Part shown: positions 25,389-33,731 of the stretch, piece by piece
Layout of the letters: the number at the start of each line of letters is the position of its first letter
Position numbering within the stretch: the first letter of the stretch is position 1
Notes under the pieces: model-generated
Seen by the model: only the letters and a program-made list of their open reading frames with translations
Database searches by the model: none
What the model was told of the DNA's origin: nothing
Source of the DNA: Streptomyces sp. 35G-GA-8
GTDB lineage: Bacteria; Actinomycetota; Actinomycetes; Streptomycetales; Streptomycetaceae
DNA: 64,000 bases
Assembly (NCBI RefSeq): GCF_023534745.1
Contig: NZ_JAMHJQ010000014.1
Coordinates: forward strand, 1 to 64,000
Reading direction: 5' to 3'
Position numbers and translations under genes: made by a program

Positions 25389-25964
25389 ATGCCGGTGATC
25401 GCCCCCATGCCCGCCGCCCGGCCCGCGCGCATACCGTCCCAGCGCGATGGCGCTGACGAGGTGACGGCGGCGGGCACCACCGTCGACCATCTGACCGAGA
25501 CCTACCGCGCCCACTACCGGTCGCTGCTCGGTCTCGCCGCCCTGCTGCTGGACGACACGGCCTCCTGCGAGGACGTCGTCCAGGAGGCCTTCATCCGGGT
25601 GCACTCCGCGCGCAATCGCGTACGTGAGCCGGAGAAGACCCTCGCGTATCTGCGGCAGACGGTCGTGAACCTCTCCCGCTCCGCGCTGCGCCGCCGCATC
25701 CTCGGTCTCAAGCTGCTCTCGAAGCCGATGCCCGACATGGCGAGCGCGGAGGAGGGCGCGTACGACCTGCTGGAGCGGGACGCACTGATCAAGGCCATGC
25801 GCGGGCTCCAGCGGCGGCAGCGCGAGGTGCTGTCGCTGCGGTACTTCGCGGACATGACCGAGGCGCAGGTCGCCGAGACGCTGGGGATATCCCTGGGCTC
25901 GGTGAAGGCGTACGGCTCGCGCGGCATAGCGGCGCTGCGCGTCGCCATGGAGGCCACGGCATGA
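25389..25964 (+). CDS. ECF RNA polymerase sigma factor (SigE-like)
   Basis: This is a 191-aa ECF sigma factor. Region 2 is LTETYRAHYRSLLGLAALLLDDTASCEDVVQEAFIRVH and region 4 is GLQRRQREVLSLRYFADMTEAQVAETLGISLGSVKAYGSRGIAAL. ATG at 25389 (MPVIAPMPAARP) was chosen because high GC3 begins there; an in-frame GTG at 25302 (VAEVLEFTA) would add 29 residues. The stop overlaps the ATG of the membrane-protein gene as ATGA, the usual layout for a sigma factor and its regulator. Confidence 0.9.
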   Translation: MPVIAPMPAARPARIPSQRDGADEVTAAGTTVDHLTETYRAHYRSLLGLAALLLDDTASCEDVVQEAFIRVHSARNRVREPEKTLAYLRQTVVNLSRSALRRRILGLKLLSKPMPDMASAEEGAYDLLERDALIKAMRGLQRRQREVLSLRYFADMTEAQVAETLGISLGSVKAYGSRGIAALRVAMEATA

Positions 25965-27289
25965 GTGGGCGCGAGGACCGGCGGGAATTCGGCCGAGGCG
26001 AGAGCCCGGCCGAGGGACGTGGCGAGTCCCGCGGCGAGGACCGCGGGCACGAGCAGGCCGGGCCGGACGCTCCATTGAACGACCTGACTGGAAACGGAAT
26101 TGTGAACAACGGGCCGGAGAATGAGCTGAGCGGCCTCGGTGACACGGGTGCCGACAGGCGTGAGAACAGCGCGAAGGGCGACAGCGCGGGCGGTGGTGCC
26201 GGCGGCGTCGATGGCGTCGGCGGTGCCGACGACGGCGGTGGAGAGGTCGTGAACAACGACCTGAACGGTGTCCTGGACGGGGACGAGCTGGCGCTGCGGC
26301 GGATGCTGCACGGCGCCGTGGGCGATCTGCGCCCGTCCGAGGGCGCCCTCGACCATCTCCGCAAGGCCGTACCGACCCGGCGGGCCAGAAAGCGCCAGGC
26401 GGTCGTCGGCATGGCGGCGGCGGCGCTGCTGTTCGGTACGGCGGTCCCCGCCTTCGTCCATGTCGCCAACTCCAGCGACGCGATGGACGACCGCGCCGTC
26501 AGCACCGGCCATGGCGAGCAGGCGCAGGGTGGCACCGCGGCCGGCAAGGGCACCTCGGGCGGCAAGAAGGACGACACGGACGGTCCCTCCGACAAGGTGT
26601 CCGCCGACGAGGACGAGCCCGACAAGGAGAACAAGCCGCCGCACGGTGATGCCGCGTCGGGTGCGCCGGAGGGCGGCAAGGGCGGTTCCGACGACCCCGA
26701 CGCCCCCTATGAGACCGCTTCCTCGCCCGCCTGTGACTCGGGCCAGCTTCTGGTCGTGGGTGAGGCGGGCGCCCCGGACACCGCAGGCACGGTCTACGGA
26801 AGCTTCCGTGTCTCCAATGTCTCGGGGACGGGCTGTTCGGTCACCGGCCGCGGCACGGTCGACTACCTGGCGACGGGCGCTGCGGACAAGAGCAAGATCA
26901 CCGTTGTGCAGCACACCGCGGGCGACCCGGCGACCGGGCTGCCCGACCCCTCCCAGGAGGCGGCGGCGCTGGTGCTCCCGCCGAACGGCGCGTACGAGGT
27001 GAAGTTCGCCTGGGTGCCCTCGGAGACCTGTCCCACGACCGGCGCCTCGCCCGACCCCAGCCCTTCCGAGGACGGCACGGCGGGCACGACCGGCGACCCC
27101 GGTACGGGCCCCGGCACCGAAACGGGCGGCTCGAACACGGAGACCCAGCTCACCACCGACGGCGGCACGATGGACGGCACGGTCGCGGTGTCCCACACGG
27201 CGGAGCCGGGCGCCCCGAGCGGCCAGACGAGCATCTCCAACGCCTGCGCCGGCACCATCTACAAGACGGGCGTCCTCAACGCGTCGTAG
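25961..27289 (+). CDS. Single-TM membrane protein coupled to the sigma factor (putative anti-sigma or target)
   Basis: This is a 442-aa protein. It has a long Gly/Asp/Asn-rich cytoplasmic part with LALRRMLHGAVGDLRPSEGALDHLRKAVPTRRARKRQ just before one TM helix (about 148-168, VVGMAAAALLFGTAVPAFVHVA). A Lys/Asp/Glu-rich linker and an outer beta-rich domain with four Cys follow. The outer domain has SGQLLVVGEAGAPDTAGTVYG and VSNVSGTGCSVTGRGTVDYL. There is no HxxxCxxC ZAS motif, so it is not a zinc-type anti-sigma. The ATGA coupling with the sigma gene is the main functional hint. Codon use dips in GC around 26080-26110. Confidence 0.75.
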   Translation: MSGREDRREFGRGESPAEGRGESRGEDRGHEQAGPDAPLNDLTGNGIVNNGPENELSGLGDTGADRRENSAKGDSAGGGAGGVDGVGGADDGGGEVVNNDLNGVLDGDELALRRMLHGAVGDLRPSEGALDHLRKAVPTRRARKRQAVVGMAAAALLFGTAVPAFVHVANSSDAMDDRAVSTGHGEQAQGGTAAGKGTSGGKKDDTDGPSDKVSADEDEPDKENKPPHGDAASGAPEGGKGGSDDPDAPYETASSPACDSGQLLVVGEAGAPDTAGTVYGSFRVSNVSGTGCSVTGRGTVDYLATGAADKSKITVVQHTAGDPATGLPDPSQEAAALVLPPNGAYEVKFAWVPSETCPTTGASPDPSPSEDGTAGTTGDPGTGPGTETGGSNTETQLTTDGGTMDGTVAVSHTAEPGAPSGQTSISNACAGTIYKTGVLNAS

Positions 27290-27400
27290 GGACGACGGGA
27301 CGAGGGCCCTACGAGGCGGGGCCGTGGCCGGAGCCAGGGCCGGGTTCGGGGCCGGGAGATTCGGCCGTGGTGGCCGCGAGGCCACGCGACCCGATCCGAG

Positions 27401-28153
27401 CTACGCGGCGGTCTCCAGCCCCAGCTTCCGGTCCCTGATCGCCTCCGCCTCGCGCCGGACCAGCCGGAACCACATGAAGACCACGAAGCCGGCGAAGACG
27501 AACCACTCACCGGTGTAACCGAGGTTCTGGAACGCCTTGAGGTCGAGCCCGGTGTTCTGCGGCACGCCCGCGGGCACGGCCCGCAGCCCGTCCGACGTCT
27601 TGGTGACAGTGACCCAGGCGTCGTACACGTCATACGGCACGACGTTGACCAGCGACGCCGCGCTGATCATGGCCAGCTGGCCGGGGGGCAGCCCGCCGCC
27701 GGCCCGCACGCCGTCGGAGCCGGTGGACTCCGACGCCTGGAGCGACCCGGTCACGGTGACCTCGCCCGTGGGCGGCGCGGGCACCTTCTCACCGCTGGGC
27801 AGCCAGCCGCGCACCACGGGCAGCGCCTTGCCGCCGTCGGTACGGAGCATGGTCAGCACATACGAGCCGTTCTCGCCGTCCAGCTCCCGGTCGGGCACCA
27901 GGAACTGATCCTCGTACCGCCCGCTCGCCGTGGCATGCCGGCCCGAGGTCTTCTGGTCGACCGGCAGCAGGGTCTCCAGCGCAGCCGTGGGCTGCTCACC
28001 GGGATCGGGCGCCGCCTTCGCGGCCTCGTGCGTGGCGACGCGGTCCTCGAAGCGACCCAGCTGCCAGGTCCCCATGAAAACGCACACGGGGATCGCCAGC
28101 AGGACGAAGACGTTGATCCCCAACCAGCGCGGAGTCACCAGGAAGCGATACAC
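27401..28153 (-). CDS. SURF1-family membrane protein
   Basis: This is a 250-aa SURF1-like protein, a cytochrome c oxidase assembly factor family. It has an N-terminal TM helix (WLGINVFVLLAIPVCVFMGTWQLGRFEDR) and the signature WQLGRF, then a periplasmic beta domain (PVVRGWLPSGEKVPAPP, VTVTGSLQASE) and a C-terminal TM helix (GEWFVFAGFVVFMWFRLVRREAEAI). GTG at 28153 gives VYRFLVTPRW; the GGAGGG directly before it is close for a ribosome site, so the exact start is uncertain. Confidence 0.9.
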   Translation of the reverse strand: MYRFLVTPRWLGINVFVLLAIPVCVFMGTWQLGRFEDRVATHEAAKAAPDPGEQPTAALETLLPVDQKTSGRHATASGRYEDQFLVPDRELDGENGSYVLTMLRTDGGKALPVVRGWLPSGEKVPAPPTGEVTVTGSLQASESTGSDGVRAGGGLPPGQLAMISAASLVNVVPYDVYDAWVTVTKTSDGLRAVPAGVPQNTGLDLKAFQNLGYTGEWFVFAGFVVFMWFRLVRREAEAIRDRKLGLETAA

Positions 28154-28159
28154 CCCTCC

Positions 28160-28300
28160 ACGGTACGGAACGCGACCCGGGCGCCCGGTCCCGGGTCCCC
28201 CGTTGCGCCCGGTCCCGGGGCCCCCGCGGGGCCAGGCACCGAGCCCCCGCGGGCCAGGCACAGGGGCCCCGCGGGGCGGGGGCCCCTTCACCTCATCTCA
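28160..28300. repeat. GC-rich low-complexity repeats upstream of the SURF1 gene
   Basis: Variants of CCCGGTCCCGGGGCCCCCGC and CCGCGGGGCCAGGCAC recur four to five times between the SURF1 start and the S9 peptidase stop. They contain many short palindromes that could fold, but no clean single terminator stands out. Confidence 0.6.
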
Positions 28301-28313
28301 TCTCACCCTCGTC

Positions 28314-30212
28314 TCACCGTGCGCCCACCCCCAGGTGCTTGACCGCGAACTCCAGCTCCAGCCGGACCTGCTTGATGCGCTCCTCCACGACGAGCGAGCC
28401 ATGGCCCGCGTCGTACCGGTAGACCTCGTGGACCGCGCCCCGGGCCGCCAGCCTGTCCACATAGTTCTCGACCTGGCGGATCGGGCAGCGCGGGTCGTTG
28501 ACCCCGGCCGAGATATAGACCGGCGCCCGGACGGCGTCCACATAGGTCAGCGGGGACGAGGCCGCGAACCGCTCGGGCACCTCCTCCGGCGTACCGCCGA
28601 GCAGCGTGCGGTCCATCGCCTTGAGGGCCTCCATCTCGTCGTGGTAGGCCGTCACATAGTCGGCGACCGGCACGGCCGCGAGCCCCACGGCCCAGTCATC
28701 GGGCTGCGTACCGAGACCGAGCAGGGTCAGATAGCCGCCCCACGAACCGCCCGAGAGCACCAGCTTCGCCGGATCCGCCAGACCGGAGTCCACCGCCCAC
28801 GCACGGACCGCCGCGATGTCCTCCAGCTCGATCAGCCCGACCCGGTGCTTGAGCGCGTCCGTCCACTCCCGTCCGTATCCGGTGGAGCCCCGGTAGTTGA
28901 CCCGGACGACCGCGAAGCCGTGGTCGACCCACGCGGCCGGTCCCGCCGCGAACGCGTCGCTGTCATGCCATGTCGGGCCGCCGTGGATCTCGAAGACCGT
29001 CGGGAACGGACCCTCGCCCGCCGGCCGCTGCACCAGCGCGTGGACCCGGCCGCCCGGACCCTCCACCCACGCGTCCTCCACCGGCACCGAGGCGGGCGCC
29101 GCCGGCCCCGGCGGATCGAGCACCACCCCGCCCGCCGTGGAGCGCACCTCCGGCGGACGGGCCGCCGACGACCACAGATACTCCACGCTTCCGTCGGGCC
29201 TGGCCGTCGCGCCCGAGACCGTCCCCGCCGGGGTCTCCACCTGGATCAGCGCGCTCTTGGCGAAGTCATAGCGCCACAGCTCGCTGCGGGCCTCGAAGCT
29301 GTGCGCGACCAGCAGCCCCGATCCGTCCGGATACCACTCGGCGTTGACATCGCCGGGCAGCTCGATGGCGAGCTCGGTCTCCTCGCCCGTCAGCGGATTC
29401 CAGACGACCGGCTCCCAGCGGCCCCGCCGCTGATGGCCGATGAGCAGCCTGCTGTCCCCTTCCACCGGCGCGAAGCCGAGCACTTCCAGGCCCAGCTCGC
29501 GCGTACCGCCCTCCGTGTCGTCCAGCTGGGCCACCACCGAGCCGTCCAGCCGCAGCACCCGCACCGCCGAGTGCATCGCGTCGCCGTGCTCGGTGTGCTC
29601 TATCGCCAGCAGTGAGCCGTCGTGCGACAGATCCCCGACCCCGGCCGACTCGCGGTGCCGGTAGATCTCCACGGGCTCCTCGCCGGGCCGGACGACATGG
29701 AGCGTCGAGCCGTCCTCATCGGTCGAGCGCCCCACCACCGCCGTACCGTCCCGGCCGAGCGCGAGTCCGGCCGGATAGGAGGCGCCGAGACCCGGCACCG
29801 CGGGCTCGTCACCGGCTCCGTCCGCCCCGGCGGCGAACCGCTGCCGCATCCAGACCCCGAACTCGTCCCCGTCCGTGTCCGAGAACCACCAGATCCACTC
29901 GCCGTCGAGCGAGAGCACGCCGTCCGTCGTCCCGTTCGGCCGGTCCGTCGCCTGCCGCTGCTCACCGGTCGTACGGTCCCACGCGTATAGCTCGTACGTA
30001 CCCGTCGCGTTGGAGACGAACAGCGCGCGCTCCGGCGCGTCCTCCGCCCAGTCGGGCAGCGACACCCGCGGCGCCCGGAAGCGCTTCTCCCACTCGGGCA
30101 TCGAGGTCGCCGCGGAGGTCGCCGCGGAGGCCGCTGCCGGGGCTGCCGGGGCTGACGTCGAGGCCGTCCGGGCCGCTGTCGAATCCGGTGTCGAACCGGT
30201 GATCTCAGTCAT
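28314..30212 (-). CDS. S9-family (prolyl oligopeptidase-like) serine peptidase
   Basis: This is a 632-aa peptidase. The first ~40 residues are an Ala/Thr/Ser run with tandem DNA repeats. A beta-propeller follows (NGTTDGVLSLDGEWIWWFSD; AVRVLRLDGSVVAQLDD), then a C-terminal alpha/beta-hydrolase domain with nucleophile Ser490 in GGSWGGYL, Asp573 in SAGVNDPRCP and His604 in DAGHGS. The oxyanion-region motif is FEIHGGPTW. It is probably cytosolic and cleaves short peptides; there is no signal peptide. ATG at 30212 follows AGGGGG closely. It lies 46 nt downstream of the TetR gene. Confidence 0.93.
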   Translation of the reverse strand: MTEITGSTPDSTAARTASTSAPAAPAAASAATSAATSMPEWEKRFRAPRVSLPDWAEDAPERALFVSNATGTYELYAWDRTTGEQRQATDRPNGTTDGVLSLDGEWIWWFSDTDGDEFGVWMRQRFAAGADGAGDEPAVPGLGASYPAGLALGRDGTAVVGRSTDEDGSTLHVVRPGEEPVEIYRHRESAGVGDLSHDGSLLAIEHTEHGDAMHSAVRVLRLDGSVVAQLDDTEGGTRELGLEVLGFAPVEGDSRLLIGHQRRGRWEPVVWNPLTGEETELAIELPGDVNAEWYPDGSGLLVAHSFEARSELWRYDFAKSALIQVETPAGTVSGATARPDGSVEYLWSSAARPPEVRSTAGGVVLDPPGPAAPASVPVEDAWVEGPGGRVHALVQRPAGEGPFPTVFEIHGGPTWHDSDAFAAGPAAWVDHGFAVVRVNYRGSTGYGREWTDALKHRVGLIELEDIAAVRAWAVDSGLADPAKLVLSGGSWGGYLTLLGLGTQPDDWAVGLAAVPVADYVTAYHDEMEALKAMDRTLLGGTPEEVPERFAASSPLTYVDAVRAPVYISAGVNDPRCPIRQVENYVDRLAARGAVHEVYRYDAGHGSLVVEERIKQVRLELEFAVKHLGVGAR

Positions 30213-30258
30213 GCCCCCTATTCTGCGCCCGGCCCATGACATTCCGTCGGCGTCCCGC

Positions 30259-30900
30259 TCAGCCTGTGGATAACTCGGACAACTCCTTGAGCAGCATCTT
30301 CGTGGCCATGGCTGTCAGCTGCTTCTCGGCCTGGTCCCAGGTCCAGCCGCATTCGTCGACGAGCGTGCGCCAGGCGCCCAGCCCGAAGCAGAACCACAGC
30401 ACGTCCGCGCAGCGCTCGACGGTCATCCCCGGCTTGAGAGCACCGAGGTCCTTGAGGTGTGAGGCGATCTCTCGAAGGGCACATGTGTAGATAGAGGTGC
30501 CCTCGTCCCAGAGTGCTTCCGCCGCCTCGTGCACGGGCAGCGCGCTGTAGAGGATCGCGATGGATTCGCGATGCTCCTCGTTGCTGAGCCGGGTGCGGTG
30601 GGCGAGCAGGGCGATGGCGGAGACGGCGTCGTCGGTGTCCCGTATCCGCTCCACGGTTTCCCGAGCGCCGGAGTGCGCGGCCGCGCGGTGGACGGTCTCC
30701 CGCAGAATGTCGAGCCGGCCCCCGGCGCTGACGTACACCGTCTTGACCGCGGTCCCTGCCTCGCGGGCGATCTCCGCGATGGTCACCTGCGCGAAACCAC
30801 GCTCCAGGAAGAGCCGCCGCGCCGCGTCGATGATGTCACGCCGCGTGGCGGCGGCGGTGAGCTCGCGGCGAGGGGAGTGGTACCGACGCCCTCCAGACAT
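30259..30900 (-). CDS. TetR-family repressor
   Basis: This is a 213-aa regulator with an N-terminal HTH (RRDIIDAARRLFLERGFAQ; VTIAEIAREAGTAVKTVY) and a helical ligand domain. It is divergent from the hemerythrin-like gene, with two inverted repeats in the shared 87-nt gap, and upstream of the S9 peptidase gene on its own strand. ATG at 30900. Confidence 0.92.
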   Translation of the reverse strand: MSGGRRYHSPRRELTAAATRRDIIDAARRLFLERGFAQVTIAEIAREAGTAVKTVYVSAGGRLDILRETVHRAAAHSGARETVERIRDTDDAVSAIALLAHRTRLSNEEHRESIAILYSALPVHEAAEALWDEGTSIYTCALREIASHLKDLGALKPGMTVERCADVLWFCFGLGAWRTLVDECGWTWDQAEKQLTAMATKMLLKELSELSTG

Positions 30901-30938
30901 ACGGACATTTTATGACAGATCAGATGTTTATTTCACTA

Positions 30939-30970
30939 CCTATGGGTTCATTACATAGGGGTTAACCCTA
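30939..30970. promoter_or_regulatory. Two inverted repeats in the TetR/hemerythrin intergenic region
   Basis: CCTATG (30939-30944) and CATAGG (30954-30959) form one inverted repeat. TAGGG and CCCTA flanking a TTAA centre (30956-30970) form a second that overlaps it. The region is markedly AT-rich and lies between divergent promoters. It is a good candidate for the TetR operator. Confidence 0.6.
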
Positions 30971-30987
30971 TTTTCGAGGGATTGAGA

Positions 30988-31704
30988 ATGACGGTTTCAT
31001 CCGCTCTTCGAACCGAGCGCTCACGCATGTACGAAGAACTCCTCGCCGAGCACACGATCATGCGGCGGGGCGCTGCCCTCGTGGCCGTCTCGTTCGCCAA
31101 TCTCGCCGACGGCCAGCCCGTCGACGTCAGGGCTCTGGTCAGTACCTCCCGTTGGCTGATCGAGTACGTCAGGAGCCACCACGGAAGCGAGGGCGAACAG
31201 CTCTGGCCGGCGCTGAGCGACCTGTTTCCCCCCGCCGTCGCCGAACTCGACCGGATGGTCGCCGAGCACCAGGCGCTCGAAGCCGAGCTGCACACCCTCT
31301 CCAGGGTGGTCGACGCGATCGCCGCCCGGGAGATCACGGGCGGGCGCGCCGAGGTGCTGGTGGTCGTCAGTGAGGCGGCCATGTCGGGACTGCCGTCGGC
31401 CCAGCGGGTCCACGAGATTCTGACCAGGCACTTCGACGAGGAGGAGCCGGTCCTGCTGGAGCTGTTCGCGCAGGTGCCGGACAGCGACCTCGCGCGGGTG
31501 CGCAACGGGATCTTCCACGGCGACTTCCGAGCCAGCCCGCATCTGGTGCTGGGCCTGATGGAGGACCCGGACCGGATTCCCGGGTACGCGGCGGTGCTGA
31601 GCGCCTTCCCGGCCTCGGTGCGCTGGCTGCGCCCGGTGCTGCTGGCGCGCTACCGCTCCACCAAGAAGGCCCTGGCGGTAACGACCTACCTTGACAGGAT
31701 CTAG
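30988..31704 (+). CDS. Hemerythrin-like HHE-domain protein
   Basis: This is a 238-aa protein with the His/Glu pattern of a di-iron hemerythrin domain: ELLAEHTIMRRG, RSHHGSEGEQLWPAL, VAEHQALEAEL and LTRHFDEEEPVLL. It may bind oxygen, NO or act in redox or metal sensing; the role is not shown. ATG at 30988 has GAGGGA about 7 nt upstream; the TTG at 30982 is less likely. Divergent from the TetR gene. Confidence 0.9.
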   Translation: MTVSSALRTERSRMYEELLAEHTIMRRGAALVAVSFANLADGQPVDVRALVSTSRWLIEYVRSHHGSEGEQLWPALSDLFPPAVAELDRMVAEHQALEAELHTLSRVVDAIAAREITGGRAEVLVVVSEAAMSGLPSAQRVHEILTRHFDEEEPVLLELFAQVPDSDLARVRNGIFHGDFRASPHLVLGLMEDPDRIPGYAAVLSAFPASVRWLRPVLLARYRSTKKALAVTTYLDRI

Positions 31705-31727
31705 ACGCTGTCAGGCCGTGCCCCCAT

Positions 31728-31772
31728 CGCGCACCGACGCCCCAGGACAGGGTCCTGGGGCGTCGGTGCGCG
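31728..31772. terminator. Perfect 20-bp stem terminator between convergent genes
   Basis: Arms 31728-31747 and 31753-31772 pair without mismatch around a 5-nt loop. It lies between the hemerythrin gene (plus) and the monooxygenase gene (minus), so it acts in both directions. The minus-strand gene ends 8 nt away. Confidence 0.9.
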
Positions 31773-31779
31773 TCGGGGA

Positions 31780-33108
31780 TCAGCTTCCGGAGGCGCGCGA
31801 ACGGGCGTGCAGCGTGCGCGCGACCCTCGGACCCAGCCAGCGCTTGAGCCTGCGCAGCGCCTCCAGCTGCTCGGCCGCCCTGTCGATCCGGTAGTACAGC
31901 TGGGGCGGGATGTGCGGAAGCAGCGGGGAGTGCCGCTGCCCGAGCAGCGCGAACATCTGTGGCGGGGCGAGATGGATATAGCGCGGAAGGTTCTCGTACC
32001 ACTGGGCGCTGTAGCGGGCCGCGCTCTGGACGGGGAGGAGGGCGGACCTCCGTTCCTGCTCGTACCGCACGAGGGCGGGCCGCAGGTCCGGGTGTACGTC
32101 GTTCGCGGCGGGTCCGGCGGGTCCGGCGGGTCCGGCGGGTCCGGCGGGTCCGGTGGGTCCGGTGGGTCCGGCGGGTCCGGATCCGTTGTTTCGGGTGCTC
32201 CGGTCGTATCCGCGCAGCGCGCCGGCCAGTGCGATGGCGTCCTCCAGCGCGAGTGTCGTGCCCGCGCCGATGGAGTAGTGCGTGGTGTGGGCGGCGTCGC
32301 CGAGCAGGACGAGATTGCCGTGGTGCCAGGTCCGGTTGGTCAGCGTACGGAAGTTCAGCCACTGCGCGCTGCCGTCCGCGTGCGCCCTGCCGATCAGCCG
32401 GTGCCCGTCGAGCGGCCGGGCGAAGAGCCGCTCCAGCAGGGCCAGACCGTCCGCCTCGCTCGCCTTGTCGAGTCCGAGGCCCGTCCAGGTCTCCGGGGAG
32501 CATTCGACGATGCAGGTGCTCCCGTCCTCGCTGAAACCGTAGGCGTAACACCAGATCCAGCCGTGCTCGGTCTCGACGAAGGCGAAGGTGAAGGAGTCGA
32601 AGACCTTGGTGGTGCCGAGCCAGATGTAGGTGTTGTGCCCGGCCGTCGCCTCGGTGCCGAAGTGTGCGGCGTGGCGTTCGCGCAGCGCGCTGCCGACGCC
32701 GTCGCACGCCACGACCAGGTCGGCGTCGGGCAGTTCGGCCGCGTCGGCGATGGGGTGCTCGAACTCGACGCGCACACCGAGGGAGCGGGCCCGCTCGGCG
32801 AGGATGTCGAGCAGCTTGCGGCGGCCGATGCCGAAGCCCGTGTCGCCGTGGTGCACCGTCTTCAGGCCCCCGACGTGTGCGACCCCGTCGCTCCAGCGGA
32901 CCGAACTCTCGCTGATGGCGACGGCGGATTCGGGGTCGTGGACATGGAGCTTGTCGATCAGGCTGCCCCAGTAGGTCACTCCCCAGCCGTAGGTGGACCC
33001 GGCCGCGTTCCGTTCGTAGACGGTGATGTCATGGGACGGGTCCTGCCGTTTCATGAGGATCGAGAAGTACAGGCCGGCGGGCCCGCCGCCGACGCATGCG
33101 ACCTTCAC
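31780..33108 (-). CDS. FAD-dependent aromatic monooxygenase with a collagen-like insertion
   Basis: This is a 442-aa class A flavoprotein hydroxylase. Motifs: GGGPAGLYFSILMK (FAD dinucleotide fold), CDGVGSALRE (DG motif), LLGDAAHTTHYSIGAGTTLALEDA (second FAD motif). The sequence resembles the FAD-domain part of 2-aminobenzoyl-CoA and salicyloyl-CoA 5-hydroxylases. Between the GD motif and the C-terminal helices lies a run of eight Gly-Pro-X triplets (X = Ala or Thr), from 9-bp DNA repeats near 32108-32178. GTG at 33108 follows GGGAG. Neighbours give no pathway clue. Confidence 0.87.
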   Translation of the reverse strand: MKVACVGGGPAGLYFSILMKRQDPSHDITVYERNAAGSTYGWGVTYWGSLIDKLHVHDPESAVAISESSVRWSDGVAHVGGLKTVHHGDTGFGIGRRKLLDILAERARSLGVRVEFEHPIADAAELPDADLVVACDGVGSALRERHAAHFGTEATAGHNTYIWLGTTKVFDSFTFAFVETEHGWIWCYAYGFSEDGSTCIVECSPETWTGLGLDKASEADGLALLERLFARPLDGHRLIGRAHADGSAQWLNFRTLTNRTWHHGNLVLLGDAAHTTHYSIGAGTTLALEDAIALAGALRGYDRSTRNNGSGPAGPTGPTGPAGPAGPAGPAGPAANDVHPDLRPALVRYEQERRSALLPVQSAARYSAQWYENLPRYIHLAPPQMFALLGQRHSPLLPHIPPQLYYRIDRAAEQLEALRRLKRWLGPRVARTLHARSRASGS

Positions 33109-33255
33109 AGGTGCTCCCGGTTATCCCGTTGTGACACTAAGTGATCAATTGCGGACGAAGAGTAGCAGGGTGCGGGTTTCGTCCGGTGTGATCGCAAGTG
33201 GGCGCCGGGTGGTGGCGCGTGGCGCGGTGGCTCGGTACGGGCTTGTTGTGGGGTT

Positions 33256-33292
33256 GTCCCGTACGGGACACTTCTACAGCACTGTAGAAGTG
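33256..33292. promoter_or_regulatory. Two adjoining perfect palindromes upstream of a TatA-like gene
   Basis: GTCCCGTACGGGAC at 33256-33269 is a perfect 14-bp palindrome. It is followed, sharing one base, by two 11-nt arms (CACTTCTACAG and CTGTAGAAGTG) around a CA centre at 33269-33292. The second contains the TACAnnnnTGTA-type dyad. Both lie 34-70 nt before the ATG at 33326 and probably overlap its promoter. The regulator is not identified. Confidence 0.6.
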
Positions 33293-33325
33293 GATCCGAT
33301 CCGTTACCGGGAGAGAGCAGACCTG

Positions 33326-33595
33326 ATGTTCGGCTTGAGTGAACTGGCCCTGATCCTCATCGTTGTCGCGGTGGTCGTCGGGGTGAAGAAGCTCCCTGAG
33401 CTGACCCGCTCCGCCGGCAAGGCCGCCCGCATCCTCAAGAGCGAGACGAAGGCCCTCAAGGAGGAGGGCAAGGAGAAGGACAAAGAGGAGGGCAGGGCGC
33501 CCGACGCCGCCGCGCCGGGGGAACGTCATGTCGTCACGGGTATCGTCGTCGACCGGAACGACCCGCCCGTGCGGGATTCTCGCGACAGGCCGTAG
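33326..33595 (+). CDS. TatA/E-family protein
   Basis: This is an 89-aa protein with a short N-terminal TM helix (LSELALILIVVAVVVGVKKLPELTRSAGKAARILKSETKALKEEG) followed by an amphipathic helix and a charged tail, as in twin-arginine translocase pore components. The FG motif before the amphipathic helix is replaced by GVKKLP. There is no tatC nearby. ATG at 33326 follows GGGAGAG. A second TatA-like gene lies at 38796-39095. I do not assign it as the main tatA. Confidence 0.8.
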   Translation: MFGLSELALILIVVAVVVGVKKLPELTRSAGKAARILKSETKALKEEGKEKDKEEGRAPDAAAPGERHVVTGIVVDRNDPPVRDSRDRP

Positions 33596-33604
33596 CTCTA
33601 CACT

Positions 33605-33700
33605 GAATCGCTGGTTCGGGCCTTCGGATGTTCGGGCCTCCGGGCGCTCGGGCATTCGGGCCTTCGGACGTGAGGGCATGAGGACATTCGGGTTGACGGG
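33605..33700. repeat. Degenerate TTCGG-rich repeats before the ArsR gene
   Basis: Variants of GGTTCGGGCCTTCGGA and GGGCATTCGGGCCTTCGGAC recur about five times. No clean hairpin or ORF is evident. Confidence 0.5.
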
Positions 33701-33731
33701 GTGACGGCCCGCGCGGGACGGGAGAGCGATC

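Noticed and set aside
28160-28300. Possible structured RNA upstream of the SURF1 gene
   Set aside because: The palindromes reflect repeated GC-rich words, and no single consistent fold or known class is apparent.
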